Assembly: GCF_001425325.1 (NCBI RefSeq)
Contig: NZ_LMEH01000001.1
Location: 605,898 to 669,897 of the forward strand
Length of the DNA stretch: 64,000 nt
Reading direction: 5' to 3'
DNA from: Leifsonia sp. Root1293
GTDB taxonomy: Bacteria > Actinomycetota > Actinomycetes > Actinomycetales > Microbacteriaceae
Shown: positions 9,109-18,450 of the stretch, one piece after another
Position numbering within the stretch: position 1 is the first letter of the stretch
How the letters are laid out: every line of letters starts with the position of its first letter
Program-made: the position numbers and the translations under genes
Notes under the pieces: generated by a model
Told to the model about the DNA's origin: nothing
Databases searched by the model: none
The model's input: only the letters and a program-made list of their open reading frames with translations

Positions 9109-11088
9109 GTGGCTGACGGCTTCGAGCTTTTCACCGACCGGTCCGTTGTCGCGATGCGCGTCAACGGGGAGCTCAAGGACCTGGCGACGACGGTGACGGA
9201 TGCCGACACCGTCGAGCCCGTCACGATCGACTCTCCCGACGGCCTCACGATCCTGCGCCACTCGGCCGCCCACGTGCTCGCCCAGGCCGTGCAGTCGATC
9301 AACCCGGAGGCCAGGCTCGGCATCGGCCCTCCCGTGACCGACGGGTTCTACTACGACTTCGACGTCGAGACCCCGTTCGCCCTCGAGGACCTCAAGCCCC
9401 TCGAGAAGGCCATGGACCGCATCATCCGTCAGGGCCAGCGCTTCGTGCGCCGCGTCGTGACCGAGGACGAGGCCCGCGCAGAACTCGCGAACGAGCCGTA
9501 CAAGCTCGAGCTCATCGGGCTCAAAGGCCACCCGACCGAGGGAGCCGGCAGCCACGACGACGGAGAGTCGGTCGAGGTCGGCGGTGCCGAACTGACCATC
9601 TACGACAACGTCGACCCGCGCACGGGCGAGACGGTCTGGAAGGACCTGTGCCGCGGCCCGCACCTGCCGAACACGCGGATGATCGGCAACGGCTACGCCC
9701 TGTCGCGTGTGGCTGCCGCCTACTGGCGCGGCTCGGAGAAGAACAAGCAGCTGCAGCGCATCTACGGCACCGCGTGGCCGACGAAGGACGAGCTGCGCGC
9801 CTACCAGGCCCGCATGGAGGAGGCGCTCAAGCGCGACCACCGCAAGCTCGGCGCCGAGCTCGACCTGTTCAGCTTCCCCGACGAGATCGGCTCCGGCCTC
9901 GCCGTCTTCCATCCCCGCGGCGGCATCATCCGTCACGAGATCGAGAAGTACATGCAGGAGCGCCTGATCGCTGCGGACTACGAGCTCGTCAACTCGCCGC
10001 ACATCACGAAGGGCTCGCTGTTCGAGACCAGCGGCCACTTGCAGTGGTACAAGGACGGCATGTTCCCGGCCATGCACCTCGACCAGGAGACGGATGCGGA
10101 GGGCCACGTCACCCGCCAGGGCCAGGACTACTACCTGAAGCCCATGAACTGCCCGTTCCACAACCTGATCTTCCGGGCGCGCGGACGCAGCTACCGCGAA
10201 CTGCCGCTGCGCCTGGCCGAGTTCGGCACCGTGTACCGCTACGAGAAGAGCGGAACCCTCGCCGGGCTCACCCGTGTGCGAGGACTCACCCAGGACGACG
10301 CCCACGTCTACGTCACCCCGGAACAGGTGCGCGGCGAGGTCGCCAGCCAGCTCGAGTTCGTCTTGGAGACGCTGCGCGGCTACGGCCTCGACGACTTCTA
10401 CCTCGAACTCTCCACGAAGGATCCCGAGAAGTTCGTCGGCGACGATGCGGCCTGGGAGGAGGCGACCGAGACGCTGCGTCAGGTCGCCATCGAGTCCGGC
10501 CTCGAGCTCGTTGACGATCCGGGCGGAGCGGCCTTCTACGGCCCGAAGATCTCCGTGCAGGCCCGCGACGCGATCGGCCGCACCTGGCAGCTCTCGACCG
10601 TGCAGCTGGACTTCAACCAGCCCGAGCGGTTCGAATTGGAGTACACGGCCAATGACGGCACCCGCCAGCAGCCGGTGATGATCCACCGCGCCCTGCTCGG
10701 GTCCATCGAACGCTTCTTCGCCATCCTGCTCGAGCACTATGCCGGCGCCTTCCCCGTCTGGCTCGCGCCAGTGCAGGTGGTCGGCATCCCGATCGCCGAG
10801 GACTACGTCGACTACCTGGGCGACGTGATCGGCCGGCTCAAGGCCGCCGGCGTGCGCGCCGAGCTCGACGCGTCCGACGACCGGATGCAGAAGAAGATCC
10901 GCAACCACACCAAGCTGAAGGTGCCGTTCCAGCTCATCGCGGGCGAGCAGGATCGAGCAGCGGGATCGGTGAGCTTCAGGTTCCGTGACGGCACCCAGGA
11001 GAACGGCGTGCCCGTCGACGAGGCGATCAGCCGCATCCGCGCCGCCATCGCGTCGCATGCGCAGGTGACCAGCGCCGGGCAGATCTGA
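9109..11088 (+). CDS. thrS: Threonine--tRNA ligase
   Basis: Charges tRNA-Thr with threonine in the cytoplasm. The 659-residue protein has an N-terminal TGS domain, the second additional (editing-type) domain with [12 protein letters not shown] (H51, H55), and a class II catalytic core with the LKPMNCPFH zinc-cysteine motif and motif 2 region [12 protein letters not shown], then an anticodon-binding domain ([13 protein letters not shown]). Length is normal for the family. The GTG start is set by an AAGGGAG RBS about 9 bp upstream. Its stop overlaps the ATG of the HIT gene (TGATG), giving the thrS-HIT pair commonly seen in actinobacteria. Confidence 0.97.
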   Translation: MADGFELFTDRSVVAMRVNGELKDLATTVTDADTVEPVTIDSPDGLTILRHSAAHVLAQAVQSINPEARLGIGPPVTDGFYYDFDVETPFALEDLKPLEKAMDRIIRQGQRFVRRVVTEDEARAELANEPYKLELIGLKGHPTEGAGSHDDGESVEVGGAELTIYDNVDPRTGETVWKDLCRGPHLPNTRMIGNGYALSRVAAAYWRGSEKNKQLQRIYGTAWPTKDELRAYQARMEEALKRDHRKLGAELDLFSFPDEIGSGLAVFHPRGGIIRHEIEKYMQERLIAADYELVNSPHITKGSLFETSGHLQWYKDGMFPAMHLDQETDAEGHVTRQGQDYYLKPMNCPFHNLIFRARGRSYRELPLRLAEFGTVYRYEKSGTLAGLTRVRGLTQDDAHVYVTPEQVRGEVASQLEFVLETLRGYGLDDFYLELSTKDPEKFVGDDAAWEEATETLRQVAIESGLELVDDPGGAAFYGPKISVQARDAIGRTWQLSTVQLDFNQPERFELEYTANDGTRQQPVMIHRALLGSIERFFAILLEHYAGAFPVWLAPVQVVGIPIAEDYVDYLGDVIGRLKAAGVRAELDASDDRMQKKIRNHTKLKVPFQLIAGEQDRAAGSVSFRFRDGTQENGVPVDEAISRIRAAIASHAQVTSAGQI

Positions 11089-11654
11089 TGACCGACGGGC
11101 ATGGCGGGTTCACCGGGCTGGAGAGCTCGGCGGACTTCGCGGCTGTTCCGGATGCGTTCCAGCGACTGTGGACGCCGCACCGGCTGGTCTACATCGAGGG
11201 CGGGCCGACTCCGCACGAGGAGAACTGCCCGTTCTGCGCTGCCCCGAAACTCGACGACGAGACAGCGCTCATCGTGGCGAGGGGCGAGCACGCCTACGTG
11301 CTGCTGAACCTCTTCCCCTACAACAGCGGTCACCTGCTGGTCTGCCCGTACCGGCACGTCGCGTTGTACGACGACGCGACCGCGGAGGAGGTCGCCGAGA
11401 TCGCCGAACTGACGCAGATCGCCATGCGGGTCGTCCGTCGGGTCTCCAACTGCGACGGCTTCAACATCGGCATGAACCAGGGCAAGGTCGCCGGTGCCGG
11501 CGTCGCAGACCACCTGCATCAGCACATCGTTCCGCGCTGGGCGACCGACGCGAACTTCTTCCCGATCATCGCCGAGACGAAGGCCATCCCGCGTCTGCTG
11601 GGCGAGACCAGGCAGGCGATCGCGGACGCCTGGCCGACCTCGAAGGTCGAGTAG
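11088..11654 (+). CDS. HIT-family protein, AP4A hydrolase/phosphorylase-like
   Basis: A 188-residue histidine-triad nucleotide-binding protein that probably cleaves or phosphorolyses dinucleoside polyphosphates, by-products of aminoacyl-tRNA synthetases; this fits its overlap with thrS. The triad motif reads [10 protein letters not shown]. Two cysteines in the N-terminal NCPFC stretch resemble the zinc or structural site of the Rv2613c-type subfamily. In many actinobacteria pgsA, an acyltransferase gene and pimA follow directly; here a REP-like hairpin and the pyridoxal kinase gene follow instead. Confidence 0.9.
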   Translation: MTDGHGGFTGLESSADFAAVPDAFQRLWTPHRLVYIEGGPTPHEENCPFCAAPKLDDETALIVARGEHAYVLLNLFPYNSGHLLVCPYRHVALYDDATAEEVAEIAELTQIAMRVVRRVSNCDGFNIGMNQGKVAGAGVADHLHQHIVPRWATDANFFPIIAETKAIPRLLGETRQAIADAWPTSKVE

Positions 11655-11673
11655 CCCGCGACGAAGGAGCCGG

Positions 11674-11752
11674 CGTATCGAGACCGCATCCGGCGGCGAG
11701 GATGGTCTTGATACGCATCCTCGCTGCGCTCGGGCGCTGCTCGACCAACCAA
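11674..11752. repeat. REP-like palindromic element between convergent genes
   Basis: CGTATCGAGACC (11674-11685) faces GGTCTTGATACG (11704-11715), 11 of 12 matching, with an inner CATCC/GGATG helix, followed by CATCCTCGCTGCGCTCG and CTGCTCGACCAACC. From memory, the motif GGTCTCGATACG...CTCGCTGCGCTCG...CTCGACCA is a dispersed intergenic repeat in Microbacteriaceae genomes. I see no second copy in this window. It lies between the HIT gene and the convergent pdxY and may also end transcription. Confidence 0.65.
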
Positions 11753-11763
11753 GGTCGTCGGTC

Positions 11764-12615
11764 TCAGCGCACCTGTCGTGTCGTGAACTGCATCCTCGGG
11801 TGCGCGTAGGCCTCCTGCGATTCGACGAGCTGCAGTTCGCGCTCACCGGACTCGTGGGTGCGAGCGAGCAGGTCGAAGACGCTCGACGCGGTTCGAGCCA
11901 GCGCATCGGCGGCGTCGCCGCTTCGGACGTAGTGCGCTGTGAAGAGGGCAGCCGTCACATCTCCGGAGCCGTTGGCCTTCAGCGGCAGCAACGGTGTCTG
12001 CACGATCCAGGCGCCGGTGTCGTCGACGGCCAGCATCTCGATGGTTCCCGCCTCGCGATCGGGGCGCTCGACACTCGTCACGAGAACCGTTCTCGGTCCC
12101 ATCGCCCGAGCCAGGTCCACCGAGGCGAGCGTCGACTCCAGGCTGTCGGGCTCGGTACCCGTGAGGTATCCCAGCTCGAACTGGTTGGGCGTGATGATGT
12201 CGGCGACCGGGACGACCCACTCCCGAAGGAGCACGGGGATCTCGGGTGCCACGAAGCATCCGGACTTCGCGTTGCCCATCACCGGGTCGCAGGAGTAGAT
12301 CGCATCCGGATTCGCCGCCTTGACGCGGGCGACGGCGTCGATAATGACGTCGCCGATGCCGGCGCCGCCCTGATAGCCGGAGAGCACGACGTCGATCGCG
12401 GGGAAGACGCTGCGTTCCTCGATGCCGGTGATGACGTCGGCGACGTCGGCCGGGCTGATGAGCGGACCGCGCCAGGCTCCGTAGCCGGTGTGGTTGGAGA
12501 AGGTGACCGTGTAGACGGGGAGCACCTCCACCCCGATGCGCTGGAGCGGGAACACGGCGGCCGAGTTCCCGACGTGGCCGTAGGCGACAGCGGACTGAAT
12601 CGAGAGGATCTTCAC
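11764..12615 (-). CDS. pdxY: Pyridoxal kinase
   Basis: Phosphorylates pyridoxal (and possibly pyridoxine or pyridoxamine) to the 5'-phosphate in the B6 salvage pathway. A 283-residue ribokinase-like fold matches the family length (about 287). It starts at GTG 12615 with the typical [18 protein letters not shown], continues with [27 protein letters not shown], and ends with the anion-hole/catalytic segment [18 protein letters not shown] and GGAGG purine tracts sit immediately upstream of the GTG. It is divergent from pdxS with only 78 bp between, so salvage and de novo B6 synthesis share one intergenic control region. Confidence 0.93.
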   Translation of the reverse strand: MKILSIQSAVAYGHVGNSAAVFPLQRIGVEVLPVYTVTFSNHTGYGAWRGPLISPADVADVITGIEERSVFPAIDVVLSGYQGGAGIGDVIIDAVARVKAANPDAIYSCDPVMGNAKSGCFVAPEIPVLLREWVVPVADIITPNQFELGYLTGTEPDSLESTLASVDLARAMGPRTVLVTSVERPDREAGTIEMLAVDDTGAWIVQTPLLPLKANGSGDVTAALFTAHYVRSGDAADALARTASSVFDLLARTHESGERELQLVESQEAYAHPRMQFTTRQVR

Positions 12616-12679
12616 CCTCCGATTCTCCCACCGAGTCGTCGGGAGACGGTCGCGGTCTCGGCGACCCTCCCGGGACGAA

Positions 12680-12685
12680 TACACT
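12680..12685 (+). promoter_or_regulatory. Candidate leaderless promoter of pdxS (-10 TACACT)
   Basis: TACACT ends 8 nt before the pdxS ATG at 12694, so transcription would begin at or next to the start codon. No RBS-like purine tract precedes the ATG, which supports a leaderless mRNA. No clear -35 hexamer is visible. Confidence 0.5.
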
Positions 12686-12693
12686 TGGCGTTC

Positions 12694-13596
12694 ATGACCG
12701 ATAGCACTTCCTCCCAGCAGTTCGGTTCGAGCCGCGTCAAGCGCGGACTCGCCGAGATGCTGAAGGGCGGCGTCATCATGGACGTCGTCACCCCCGAGCA
12801 GGCCCGTATCGCCGAGGATGCCGGCGCCGTCGCCGTCATGGCTCTCGAGCGCGTTCCCGCCGACATCCGTTCGCAGGGTGGTGTCGCCCGCATGAGCGAT
12901 CCCGACCTGATCGAGGCGATCATCGCCGAGGTCTCCATCCCCGTCATGGCCAAGGCCCGTATCGGCCACTTCGTCGAGGCGCAGGTTCTCCAGGCGCTCG
13001 ACGTCGACTACATCGACGAGTCCGAGGTGCTGAGCCCCGCCGACTACGTCAACCACATCGACAAGTGGGGCTTCAACGTTCCGTTCGTCTGCGGTGCGAC
13101 CAACCTGGGCGAGGCTCTCCGTCGTATCAACGAGGGTGCAGCCATGATCCGCTCCAAGGGCGAGGCCGGCACCGGCGACGTCTCCGAGGCGACCAAGCAC
13201 ATCCGCAAGATCAAGAGCGAGATCGCAGCTCTGTCGTCGATGTCGAAGGACGAGCTCTACGTCGCGGCCAAGGAGCTCCAGGCTCCGTACGACCTCGTCG
13301 TCGAGATCGCCGAGACCGGAAAGCTCCCCGTCGTGCTGTTCACCGCCGGCGGCGTCGCGACTCCGGCCGACGCGGCCATGATGATGCAGCTCGGCGCCGA
13401 CGGCGTCTTCGTCGGATCCGGCATCTTCAAGTCGGGCAACCCGGCCCAGCGGGCGGCTGCCGTGGTCAAGGCCACCACCTTCTACGACGACCCCGCGGTC
13501 ATCGCCGACGTCTCCCGCGGCCTCGGCGAGGCCATGGTCGGCATCAACGTCTCCGACCTCGCCGCTCCGCACCGCCTCGCCGAGCGCGGGTGGTAG
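12694..13596 (+). CDS. pdxS: Pyridoxal 5'-phosphate synthase, PdxS (synthase) subunit
   Basis: Condenses ribose 5-phosphate, glyceraldehyde 3-phosphate and ammonia to PLP in the DXP-independent pathway. The 300-residue TIM barrel carries [21 protein letters not shown], the [13 protein letters not shown] lysine region, [26 protein letters not shown] and [14 protein letters not shown]. Start chosen at ATG 12694 because it gives the standard N-terminus; the frame is open far upstream, but that part is antisense to pdxY. PdxS assembles as a dodecamer with PdxT, whose GTG start overlaps this stop. Confidence 0.97.
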   Translation: MTDSTSSQQFGSSRVKRGLAEMLKGGVIMDVVTPEQARIAEDAGAVAVMALERVPADIRSQGGVARMSDPDLIEAIIAEVSIPVMAKARIGHFVEAQVLQALDVDYIDESEVLSPADYVNHIDKWGFNVPFVCGATNLGEALRRINEGAAMIRSKGEAGTGDVSEATKHIRKIKSEIAALSSMSKDELYVAAKELQAPYDLVVEIAETGKLPVVLFTAGGVATPADAAMMMQLGADGVFVGSGIFKSGNPAQRAAAVVKATTFYDDPAVIADVSRGLGEAMVGINVSDLAAPHRLAERGW

Positions 13597-14183
13597 CACC
13601 TCGCATCGGCGTGCTCGCCCTGCAGGGCGACTTCCGTGAGCACGCCCAGGTCATGCGCACCCTCGGGGCCGACGTCACTCTCGTGCGTCGCCCCGAGGAG
13701 CTCGCCGCCGTCGACGGCCTGGTCATCCCCGGTGGGGAGTCCAGTGTGATGGACAAGCTCGCACGCACCTTCGGGCTCGCGGAGCCCTTGCGCGACGCCG
13801 TCGGCGGTGGACTCCCCGTCTACGGCACCTGCGCCGGGCTCATCATGCTGGCGGACACCGTGCTCGACGGCATCCGGGGTCAGGAGAGCATCGGCGGACT
13901 CGACGTGTCGGTGCGCCGGAATGCCTTCGGATCGCAGACGCACTCCTTCGAGACCGACCTCGACGTGCCCGTGCTCGGCGGCGAGCCGATGCACGCCGTC
14001 TTCATCCGCGCGCCCATCGTGGAGTCCGTCGGAGAGTCCGCCACCCCTCTCGCCACCCTGGCCGACGGGCGATGCGTCGCCGTCGAGCAGGGCAATCTGC
14101 TCGGGACCTCGTTCCACCCCGAGGTGACGGGCGACTACCGCATCCACGAGTACTTCCTCGGCAAGGTGCGCGCCGCCGCCTGA
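13590..14183 (+). CDS. pdxT: Pyridoxal 5'-phosphate synthase, PdxT (glutaminase) subunit
   Basis: Class I glutamine amidotransferase that supplies ammonia to PdxS. The 197-residue protein shows [19 protein letters not shown], the nucleophile elbow [10 protein letters not shown] (C81) and the His-Glu pair in [11 protein letters not shown] at 13590 overlaps the pdxS stop, giving tight translational coupling. Normal length for the family. Confidence 0.96.
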   Translation: MVAPRIGVLALQGDFREHAQVMRTLGADVTLVRRPEELAAVDGLVIPGGESSVMDKLARTFGLAEPLRDAVGGGLPVYGTCAGLIMLADTVLDGIRGQESIGGLDVSVRRNAFGSQTHSFETDLDVPVLGGEPMHAVFIRAPIVESVGESATPLATLADGRCVAVEQGNLLGTSFHPEVTGDYRIHEYFLGKVRAAA

Positions 14184-14221
14184 TCGAGCGCGCTGTCGGC
14201 GGAGTGGGGGAGGATGAGCCC

Positions 14222-14758
14222 ATGGTCGAGAAGAGGTACGTGGCGCTGCTCCGCGGCGTCAATGTCAACGGGGTGAAGATCCTGTCCGTCGACCTCGCCG
14301 AGCTGTTCTCCGCCCTCGGCTTCGGCTCCGTGAAGACGGTGCTCGCCAGCGGCAACGTGCGATTCGACGCGACGGATGTCGCCGATCCGGCAGTGCTGAA
14401 GGCGACGATCGAGAAGGCACTGCGCGAGCGCTTCGGCTACGACGCCTGGATCGTGCTGGTGGGCCTCGACGATCTCCAGTCCATCGTCGACGCCTTCCCG
14501 TTCGACGCCGAGCGCAGCGGGTGGCATCCGTACGTGCTGTTCGGCTCCGACGACGCCGTGCTCGCCGAACTCCTCGGCCTCGGCGCCGCTCTCGATCCGT
14601 CCGACGATGTGATCGCGGCGGGGGAGCACGTCATCTACTGGCACAACCGCCGTGATGTCGGCGTGGACAGCCCGTTCTCGAAGATCGCAGGCAAGGCCAG
14701 GTATCGCTCGACCACCACGAACCGCAACCTGCGCACCCTGCTGAAGCTGCTCGCCTGA
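14222..14758 (+). CDS. DUF1697 family protein
   Basis: A 178-residue protein beginning [17 protein letters not shown], the hallmark opening of DUF1697, with LASGNVRFD and, near the end, [24 protein letters not shown]. The biochemical role of this family is not established; it is a small cytosolic alpha/beta protein. The ATG at 14222 has GGGGGAGG about 9 bp upstream. It follows pdxT by 38 bp and precedes yebC, so it may belong to the pdxST transcript. Confidence 0.85.
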   Translation: MVEKRYVALLRGVNVNGVKILSVDLAELFSALGFGSVKTVLASGNVRFDATDVADPAVLKATIEKALRERFGYDAWIVLVGLDDLQSIVDAFPFDAERSGWHPYVLFGSDDAVLAELLGLGAALDPSDDVIAAGEHVIYWHNRRDVGVDSPFSKIAGKARYRSTTTNRNLRTLLKLLA

Positions 14759-14870
14759 TCTGCTCGCCTGATCCGCTCGCGTTCCGCTCGAGCGTTCGCC
14801 TCGACGGGCGGCGCTCCACGGGACCCGGCCCCTGTCGGCACGGCTGCATGGCGGGCCGACCGGCGATGGG

Positions 14871-14876
14871 TAGAAT
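14871..14876 (+). promoter_or_regulatory. Candidate leaderless promoter of yebC (-10 TAGAAT)
   Basis: TAGAAT is followed 7 nt later by the yebC ATG (14884), so the transcript would start at the ATG itself. The GAAGG between them is too close to serve as a normal RBS. Confidence 0.5.
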
Positions 14877-14883
14877 CGAAGGC

Positions 14884-15645
14884 ATGTCAGGGCATTCCAA
14901 GTGGGCAACGACCAAGCACAAGAAGGCGATCATCGACTCGCGTCGCGCCAAGTCGTTCGCCAAGTTGATCAAGAACATCGAGGTCGCCGCCAAGATGGGC
15001 GGTGCCGATCTGGCGGGTAACCCCACCCTCGTCGACGCCATCCAGAAGGCGAAGAAGACGTCGGTCCCGATCGACAACATCAACCGCGCGGTCAAGCGCG
15101 GCGCAGGCCTCACCGGTGAGGCCGTCGACTACACGACGATCATGTACGAGGGCTACGGTCCGAACGGCGTCGCGATGCTCATCGAGTGCCTCACGGACAA
15201 CAAGAACCGCGCCGCGGCCGACGTGCGCACGGCCGTCAGCCGCAACGGCGGCACGATGGGCGACCCGGGCAGCGTCGCGTACAACTTCCACCGCAAGGGC
15301 CTCATCGTCGTCTCGCACGCCGACGGCCTGACCGAGGACGATGTCCTGATGGCGGTGCTCGAGGCCGGCGCCGAAGAGGTCACCGACGAGGGCGAGACCT
15401 TCGAGATCCTCACCGACCCGTCGCAGCTCGTCGCGACCCGTACCGCCCTCCAGGAGGCCGGGATCGACTACGACTCCGCCGACGTGGCCTTCGTGCCGAG
15501 CCTCAAGATCGAGGTCGACGCCGAGACTGCCCGCAAGGTGTTCCGTCTCATCGACGCCCTCGAGGACTCGGACGACGTGCAGAACATCTACACGAACCTC
15601 GACCTGAGCGCCGAGGCGCAGGCCGAACTCGAAGCAGACGAGTAG
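14884..15645 (+). CDS. yebC: YebC/PmpR family transcriptional/translational regulator
   Basis: A 253-residue cytosolic protein of the YebC/TACO1 family, reported in other bacteria as a transcriptional regulator and as a factor helping ribosomes through difficult sequences. The standard start [21 protein letters not shown], the [17 protein letters not shown] segment and the acidic third domain are all present. It heads the yebC-ruvC-ruvA-ruvB cluster common in actinobacteria; ruvC begins 6 bp after its stop. Confidence 0.95.
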   Translation: MSGHSKWATTKHKKAIIDSRRAKSFAKLIKNIEVAAKMGGADLAGNPTLVDAIQKAKKTSVPIDNINRAVKRGAGLTGEAVDYTTIMYEGYGPNGVAMLIECLTDNKNRAAADVRTAVSRNGGTMGDPGSVAYNFHRKGLIVVSHADGLTEDDVLMAVLEAGAEEVTDEGETFEILTDPSQLVATRTALQEAGIDYDSADVAFVPSLKIEVDAETARKVFRLIDALEDSDDVQNIYTNLDLSAEAQAELEADE

Positions 15646-15651
15646 CCCGCC

Positions 15652-16233
15652 GTGCGGGTGCTCGGCGTCGACCCCGGCCTGACCCGGTGCGGCGTCGGCG
15701 TCATCGACGTGGCGCCGGACCGGACGGCGAAGCTCGTCGACGTCGTGGTCATCCGCTCGTCGCCCGAGCTGCCGATCGAACAGCGGCTGGCCCATGTCGC
15801 TGCCGGGCTCGAGGCGATCCTCGACGAGCACCGGCCCCAAACCGTCGCGCTGGAGCGGGTCTTCGCCCGCAGCGACGTGTCGACGATCATGGGCACCGCC
15901 CAGATCTCGGGCGTCGCGATGTACCTGGCGGCCAAACGAGCCCTGCCGGTCTCGCTGCACACGCCGAGTGAGGTGAAGGCGGCGATCACGGGCTACGGCC
16001 GCGCCGACAAGGCGCAGGTGGGAGCGATGGTCGCCCGGATCCTCGGCCTCGAGTCCGTTCCGAAGCCCGCGGATGCCGCCGACGCCCTGGCGCTCGCGCT
16101 CTGCCATGCCTGGCGTTCCGGAACGCCGGGAGCGCCGGCGGGCGGAGGGGCGCTCACCCCCGCGCAGGAAGCGTGGCGCGCCGCGGAGCGCAGCGCCTCG
16201 GCGTCGGCGGGCGCCCGTAGGCTGAGTCGGTGA
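15652..16233 (+). CDS. ruvC: Crossover junction endodeoxyribonuclease RuvC
   Basis: Resolves Holliday junctions by paired nicks, acting with RuvAB. The 193-residue protein has the four acidic catalytic residues of the family: D7 in VLGVDPGLTRCG, E68 in VALERVF, and D141 and D144 in DAADALALALCH. The C-terminal 35 residues are a low-complexity Ala/Gly/Ser tail. Its stop overlaps the ruvA GTG by 4 bp. Confidence 0.96.
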   Translation: MRVLGVDPGLTRCGVGVIDVAPDRTAKLVDVVVIRSSPELPIEQRLAHVAAGLEAILDEHRPQTVALERVFARSDVSTIMGTAQISGVAMYLAAKRALPVSLHTPSEVKAAITGYGRADKAQVGAMVARILGLESVPKPADAADALALALCHAWRSGTPGAPAGGGALTPAQEAWRAAERSASASAGARRLSR

Positions 16234-16844
16234 TCTCCTCCCTTCGCGGCACAGTCCTCTCGGCCCTGGGCGGCACAGTCGTCCTCGAGGTCGGCGGCGT
16301 CGGCTTCTCGGTCCTCACCACGCCGGCTGCTGCCCTGTCCGTGCGCATCGGCGACGAGGCGCGTCTGCTCACGACGCTGGTGGTGCGCGAGGACTCGCTC
16401 ACCCTGTTCGGGTTCCCGACGGCCGAGGAGCTCAGTGTCTTCGAGGTGCTCATGGGTGTGACCGGCGTCGGCCCGAAGTCAGCCCTCGGCGTGCTCGCCG
16501 CCCTCTCGCCCGATCAGATCGCCCGTGCCGTGGCCACGGAGGATGACGCGGCCTTCCGCAAGGTCAGCGGAATCGGGCCCAAGACCGCGAAGCTCATCGT
16601 GCTCTCCCTCACGGGCAAGCTCCTCGTGGCTCCCGGGGCGGCTCCGGCCCCCGCATCCGTCCCGGCGTCGAGCACGGGCGAGAGCGTCGTCGCCGCCCTC
16701 GTCGGCCTCGGTTGGTCGGAGCGCGTCGCGGCGACGGCCGTCGAGGAGATCATGGGTGAGACTCCCGACATCAGCGTTCCCGTCGCCCTGCGCCAGGCGC
16801 TGTCGCGTCTCGGTCCGGCCACCCAGAGCGGGAGCCGGGCATGA
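16230..16844 (+). CDS. ruvA: Holliday junction branch migration complex subunit RuvA
   Basis: A 204-residue DNA-binding tetramer subunit that grips four-way junctions and loads RuvB. It has an N-terminal OB fold ([21 protein letters not shown]), helix-hairpin-helix motifs ([14 protein letters not shown] and [14 protein letters not shown]) and, after a Pro/Ala linker, the RuvB-contacting C-terminal helices ([12 protein letters not shown]). It overlaps ruvC upstream and ruvB downstream by 4 bp each. Confidence 0.96.
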   Translation: MISSLRGTVLSALGGTVVLEVGGVGFSVLTTPAAALSVRIGDEARLLTTLVVREDSLTLFGFPTAEELSVFEVLMGVTGVGPKSALGVLAALSPDQIARAVATEDDAAFRKVSGIGPKTAKLIVLSLTGKLLVAPGAAPAPASVPASSTGESVVAALVGLGWSERVAATAVEEIMGETPDISVPVALRQALSRLGPATQSGSRA

Positions 16845-17890
16845 CCGATCTCGATCTCACGAACCCCGAGCTCGAGAGCGAGTCCGAACTCGCCTTCGAG
16901 GGTGCGCTGCGACCACGATCCCTCGGCGAGTTCGTCGGACAGACCAAGGTGCGCGGCCAGCTGCAGCTCCTCCTCACCGCCGCGACCATGCAGCAGCGCA
17001 CGCCTGACCACATCCTTCTCGCCGGCCCGCCCGGGCTCGGCAAGACGACCCTCGCCATGATCGTCGCCCACGAGGCCGGGAGGCCGCTGCGCATGTCGAG
17101 CGGCCCGGCCATCCAGCATGCCGGAGACCTGGCTGCCGTGTTGAGTTCGCTCGTTCCGGGGGAGGTGCTCTTCATCGACGAGATCCACCGCATGGCACGT
17201 TCGGCGGAGGAGATGCTCTACCTCGCCATGGAGGACTTCCGCATCGACATCATGGTGGGCAAGGGTGCAGGGGCGACATCCGTTCCCCTCGATCTCGCGC
17301 CGTTCACCCTCGTCGGTGCAACCACACGATCGGGGCTGTTGCCGAATCCGCTGCGCGACCGCTTCGGCTTCACGGCGCACCTGGAGTTCTACGCGGACTC
17401 CGAACTGGAGCAGGTGCTGGAACGCGCCGCCAGGCTGCTCGAACTCCGCATCGACCGTGATGCCATCGCCGAGATCGCGGGCCGGTGCCGCGGCACGCCG
17501 CGTATCGCCAACCGGCTGCTGCGCCGCGTACGCGACTACACGCTCGTGCACGGGCGTCCGACCGACGGCTCGGAGATGGCGCGAGCCGATGTCGCCTCGG
17601 TTCGGGCCGCCCTCGATCTCTACGAGGTCGACTCGCTCGGCCTCGACCGCCTCGACCGGCAGGTCATGACGACGATGCTCGAGCGCTTCGGCGGGGGACC
17701 TGTCGGGCTCAACACCCTCGCCGTGTCTGTGGGAGAAGAGGCCGAGACCATCGAGGCCGTCGTCGAGCCGTTCCTGGTGCGCATAGGTCTCATCACCCGC
17801 ACACCCCGAGGCCGCATGGCGACCCCGGAGGGATGGCGTCACTTCGGGCTCAGGCAGCCGGGAGTGGGCCTCACGCTCGATGACCTATAA
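16841..17890 (+). CDS. ruvB: Holliday junction branch migration ATPase RuvB
   Basis: AAA+ motor that drives branch migration in the RuvABC complex. The 349-residue protein has the Walker A GPPGLGKT (62-69), Walker B LFIDEIHR (110-117), sensor 1 (LVGATTRSG) and the arginine-finger region LRDRFGF, then a winged-helix C-terminus. The stop codon lies inside a perfect TATAAT box that probably serves yajC. Confidence 0.97.
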   Translation: MTDLDLTNPELESESELAFEGALRPRSLGEFVGQTKVRGQLQLLLTAATMQQRTPDHILLAGPPGLGKTTLAMIVAHEAGRPLRMSSGPAIQHAGDLAAVLSSLVPGEVLFIDEIHRMARSAEEMLYLAMEDFRIDIMVGKGAGATSVPLDLAPFTLVGATTRSGLLPNPLRDRFGFTAHLEFYADSELEQVLERAARLLELRIDRDAIAEIAGRCRGTPRIANRLLRRVRDYTLVHGRPTDGSEMARADVASVRAALDLYEVDSLGLDRLDRQVMTTMLERFGGGPVGLNTLAVSVGEEAETIEAVVEPFLVRIGLITRTPRGRMATPEGWRHFGLRQPGVGLTLDDL

Positions 17891-17891
17891 T
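17886..17891 (+). promoter_or_regulatory. Consensus -10 element (TATAAT) at the ruvB stop, probable yajC-secDF promoter
   Basis: A perfect TATAAT overlaps the ruvB TAA stop. It would start transcription near 17898, leaving a leader of about 65 nt with a small GGAAGG/CTTTCC hairpin before the yajC TTG. No good -35 hexamer is visible. Confidence 0.5.
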
Positions 17892-17963
17892 TCCACTTGG
17901 CCCATGTTGTATCCCGCGCCAGACGGGCGTGGTTGAGGGGCCCATTCCGGAAGGCTTTCCCCG

Positions 17964-18380
17964 TTGGATCCGATCACACTCATCATGCTCGCCGTGCTGG
18001 CGCTGCTCATCTTCTTCATGTTCCGCAACAGCCGCAAGCGCTCGAAGGACCAGGCCAACCTGCAGTCCACGATCGTTCCCGGTGCCAAGGTCATGACCAA
18101 CTTCGGCGTCTTCGGCACCATCCTCTCCATCGATGAGGAGGAGAACGAGGTGCTCCTGGAGACCACTCCCGGCACCGTCCTGACCGTTCACCGCCAGACC
18201 GTTGCGCGCGTCGTCACGCCTGCCGCCGGCACGGAGTCGACGGCCGTCGACGCCCCGCACGACGAGCTCTCCACCGAGCCCGAGTTCGGTGAGCGCATCG
18301 ACGAATCGGCCAACAGCGACACCACGGTCGTCGGAGACATCGACGTCGACGGGCAAGACCCCAAGAAGTCGAACGACTGA
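17964..18380 (+). CDS. yajC: Preprotein translocase subunit YajC
   Basis: Small inner-membrane partner of SecDF. The 138-residue protein has one N-terminal transmembrane helix (PITLIMLAVLALLIFFMF), the basic FRNSRKRSKDQ stretch and the soluble domain IVPGAKVMTNFGVFGTI typical of YajC. A TTG start (17964) fits the family N-terminus, with GGAAGG about 11 bp upstream. The acidic C-terminal tail has no recognised fold. It is followed by secD and secF. Confidence 0.93.
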   Translation: MDPITLIMLAVLALLIFFMFRNSRKRSKDQANLQSTIVPGAKVMTNFGVFGTILSIDEEENEVLLETTPGTVLTVHRQTVARVVTPAAGTESTAVDAPHDELSTEPEFGERIDESANSDTTVVGDIDVDGQDPKKSND

Positions 18381-18402
18381 CACCCTCCCTCCCCTTCGCA
18401 CC

Positions 18403-18420
18403 CGCGCCGATGGCGGCGCG
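18403..18420. other. Stable hairpin between yajC and secD
   Basis: CGCGCCG-ATGG-CGGCGCG forms a perfect 7-bp stem with a 4-nt loop, about 30 bp before the secD GTG. No T tract follows, so it is either a weak actinobacterial terminator or an element tuning the secD/yajC ratio. Confidence 0.5.
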
Positions 18421-18450
18421 AGCGCGCGCGTAGAAAGCTGAGTTCCCTCG

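Noticed and set aside
9028-11058. A 676-codon minus-strand ORF opposite thrS
   Set aside because: It is antisense to a strongly conserved synthetase; the translation is rich in Asp/Val/Leu/Arg repeats typical of high-GC shadow frames and has no domain signature.
14759-14830. Repeated GCTCGCCTGATC-like words after the DUF1697 gene
   Set aside because: Two short imperfect copies overlapping the stop region; too short to be called a repeat element and consistent with chance in GC-rich sequence.
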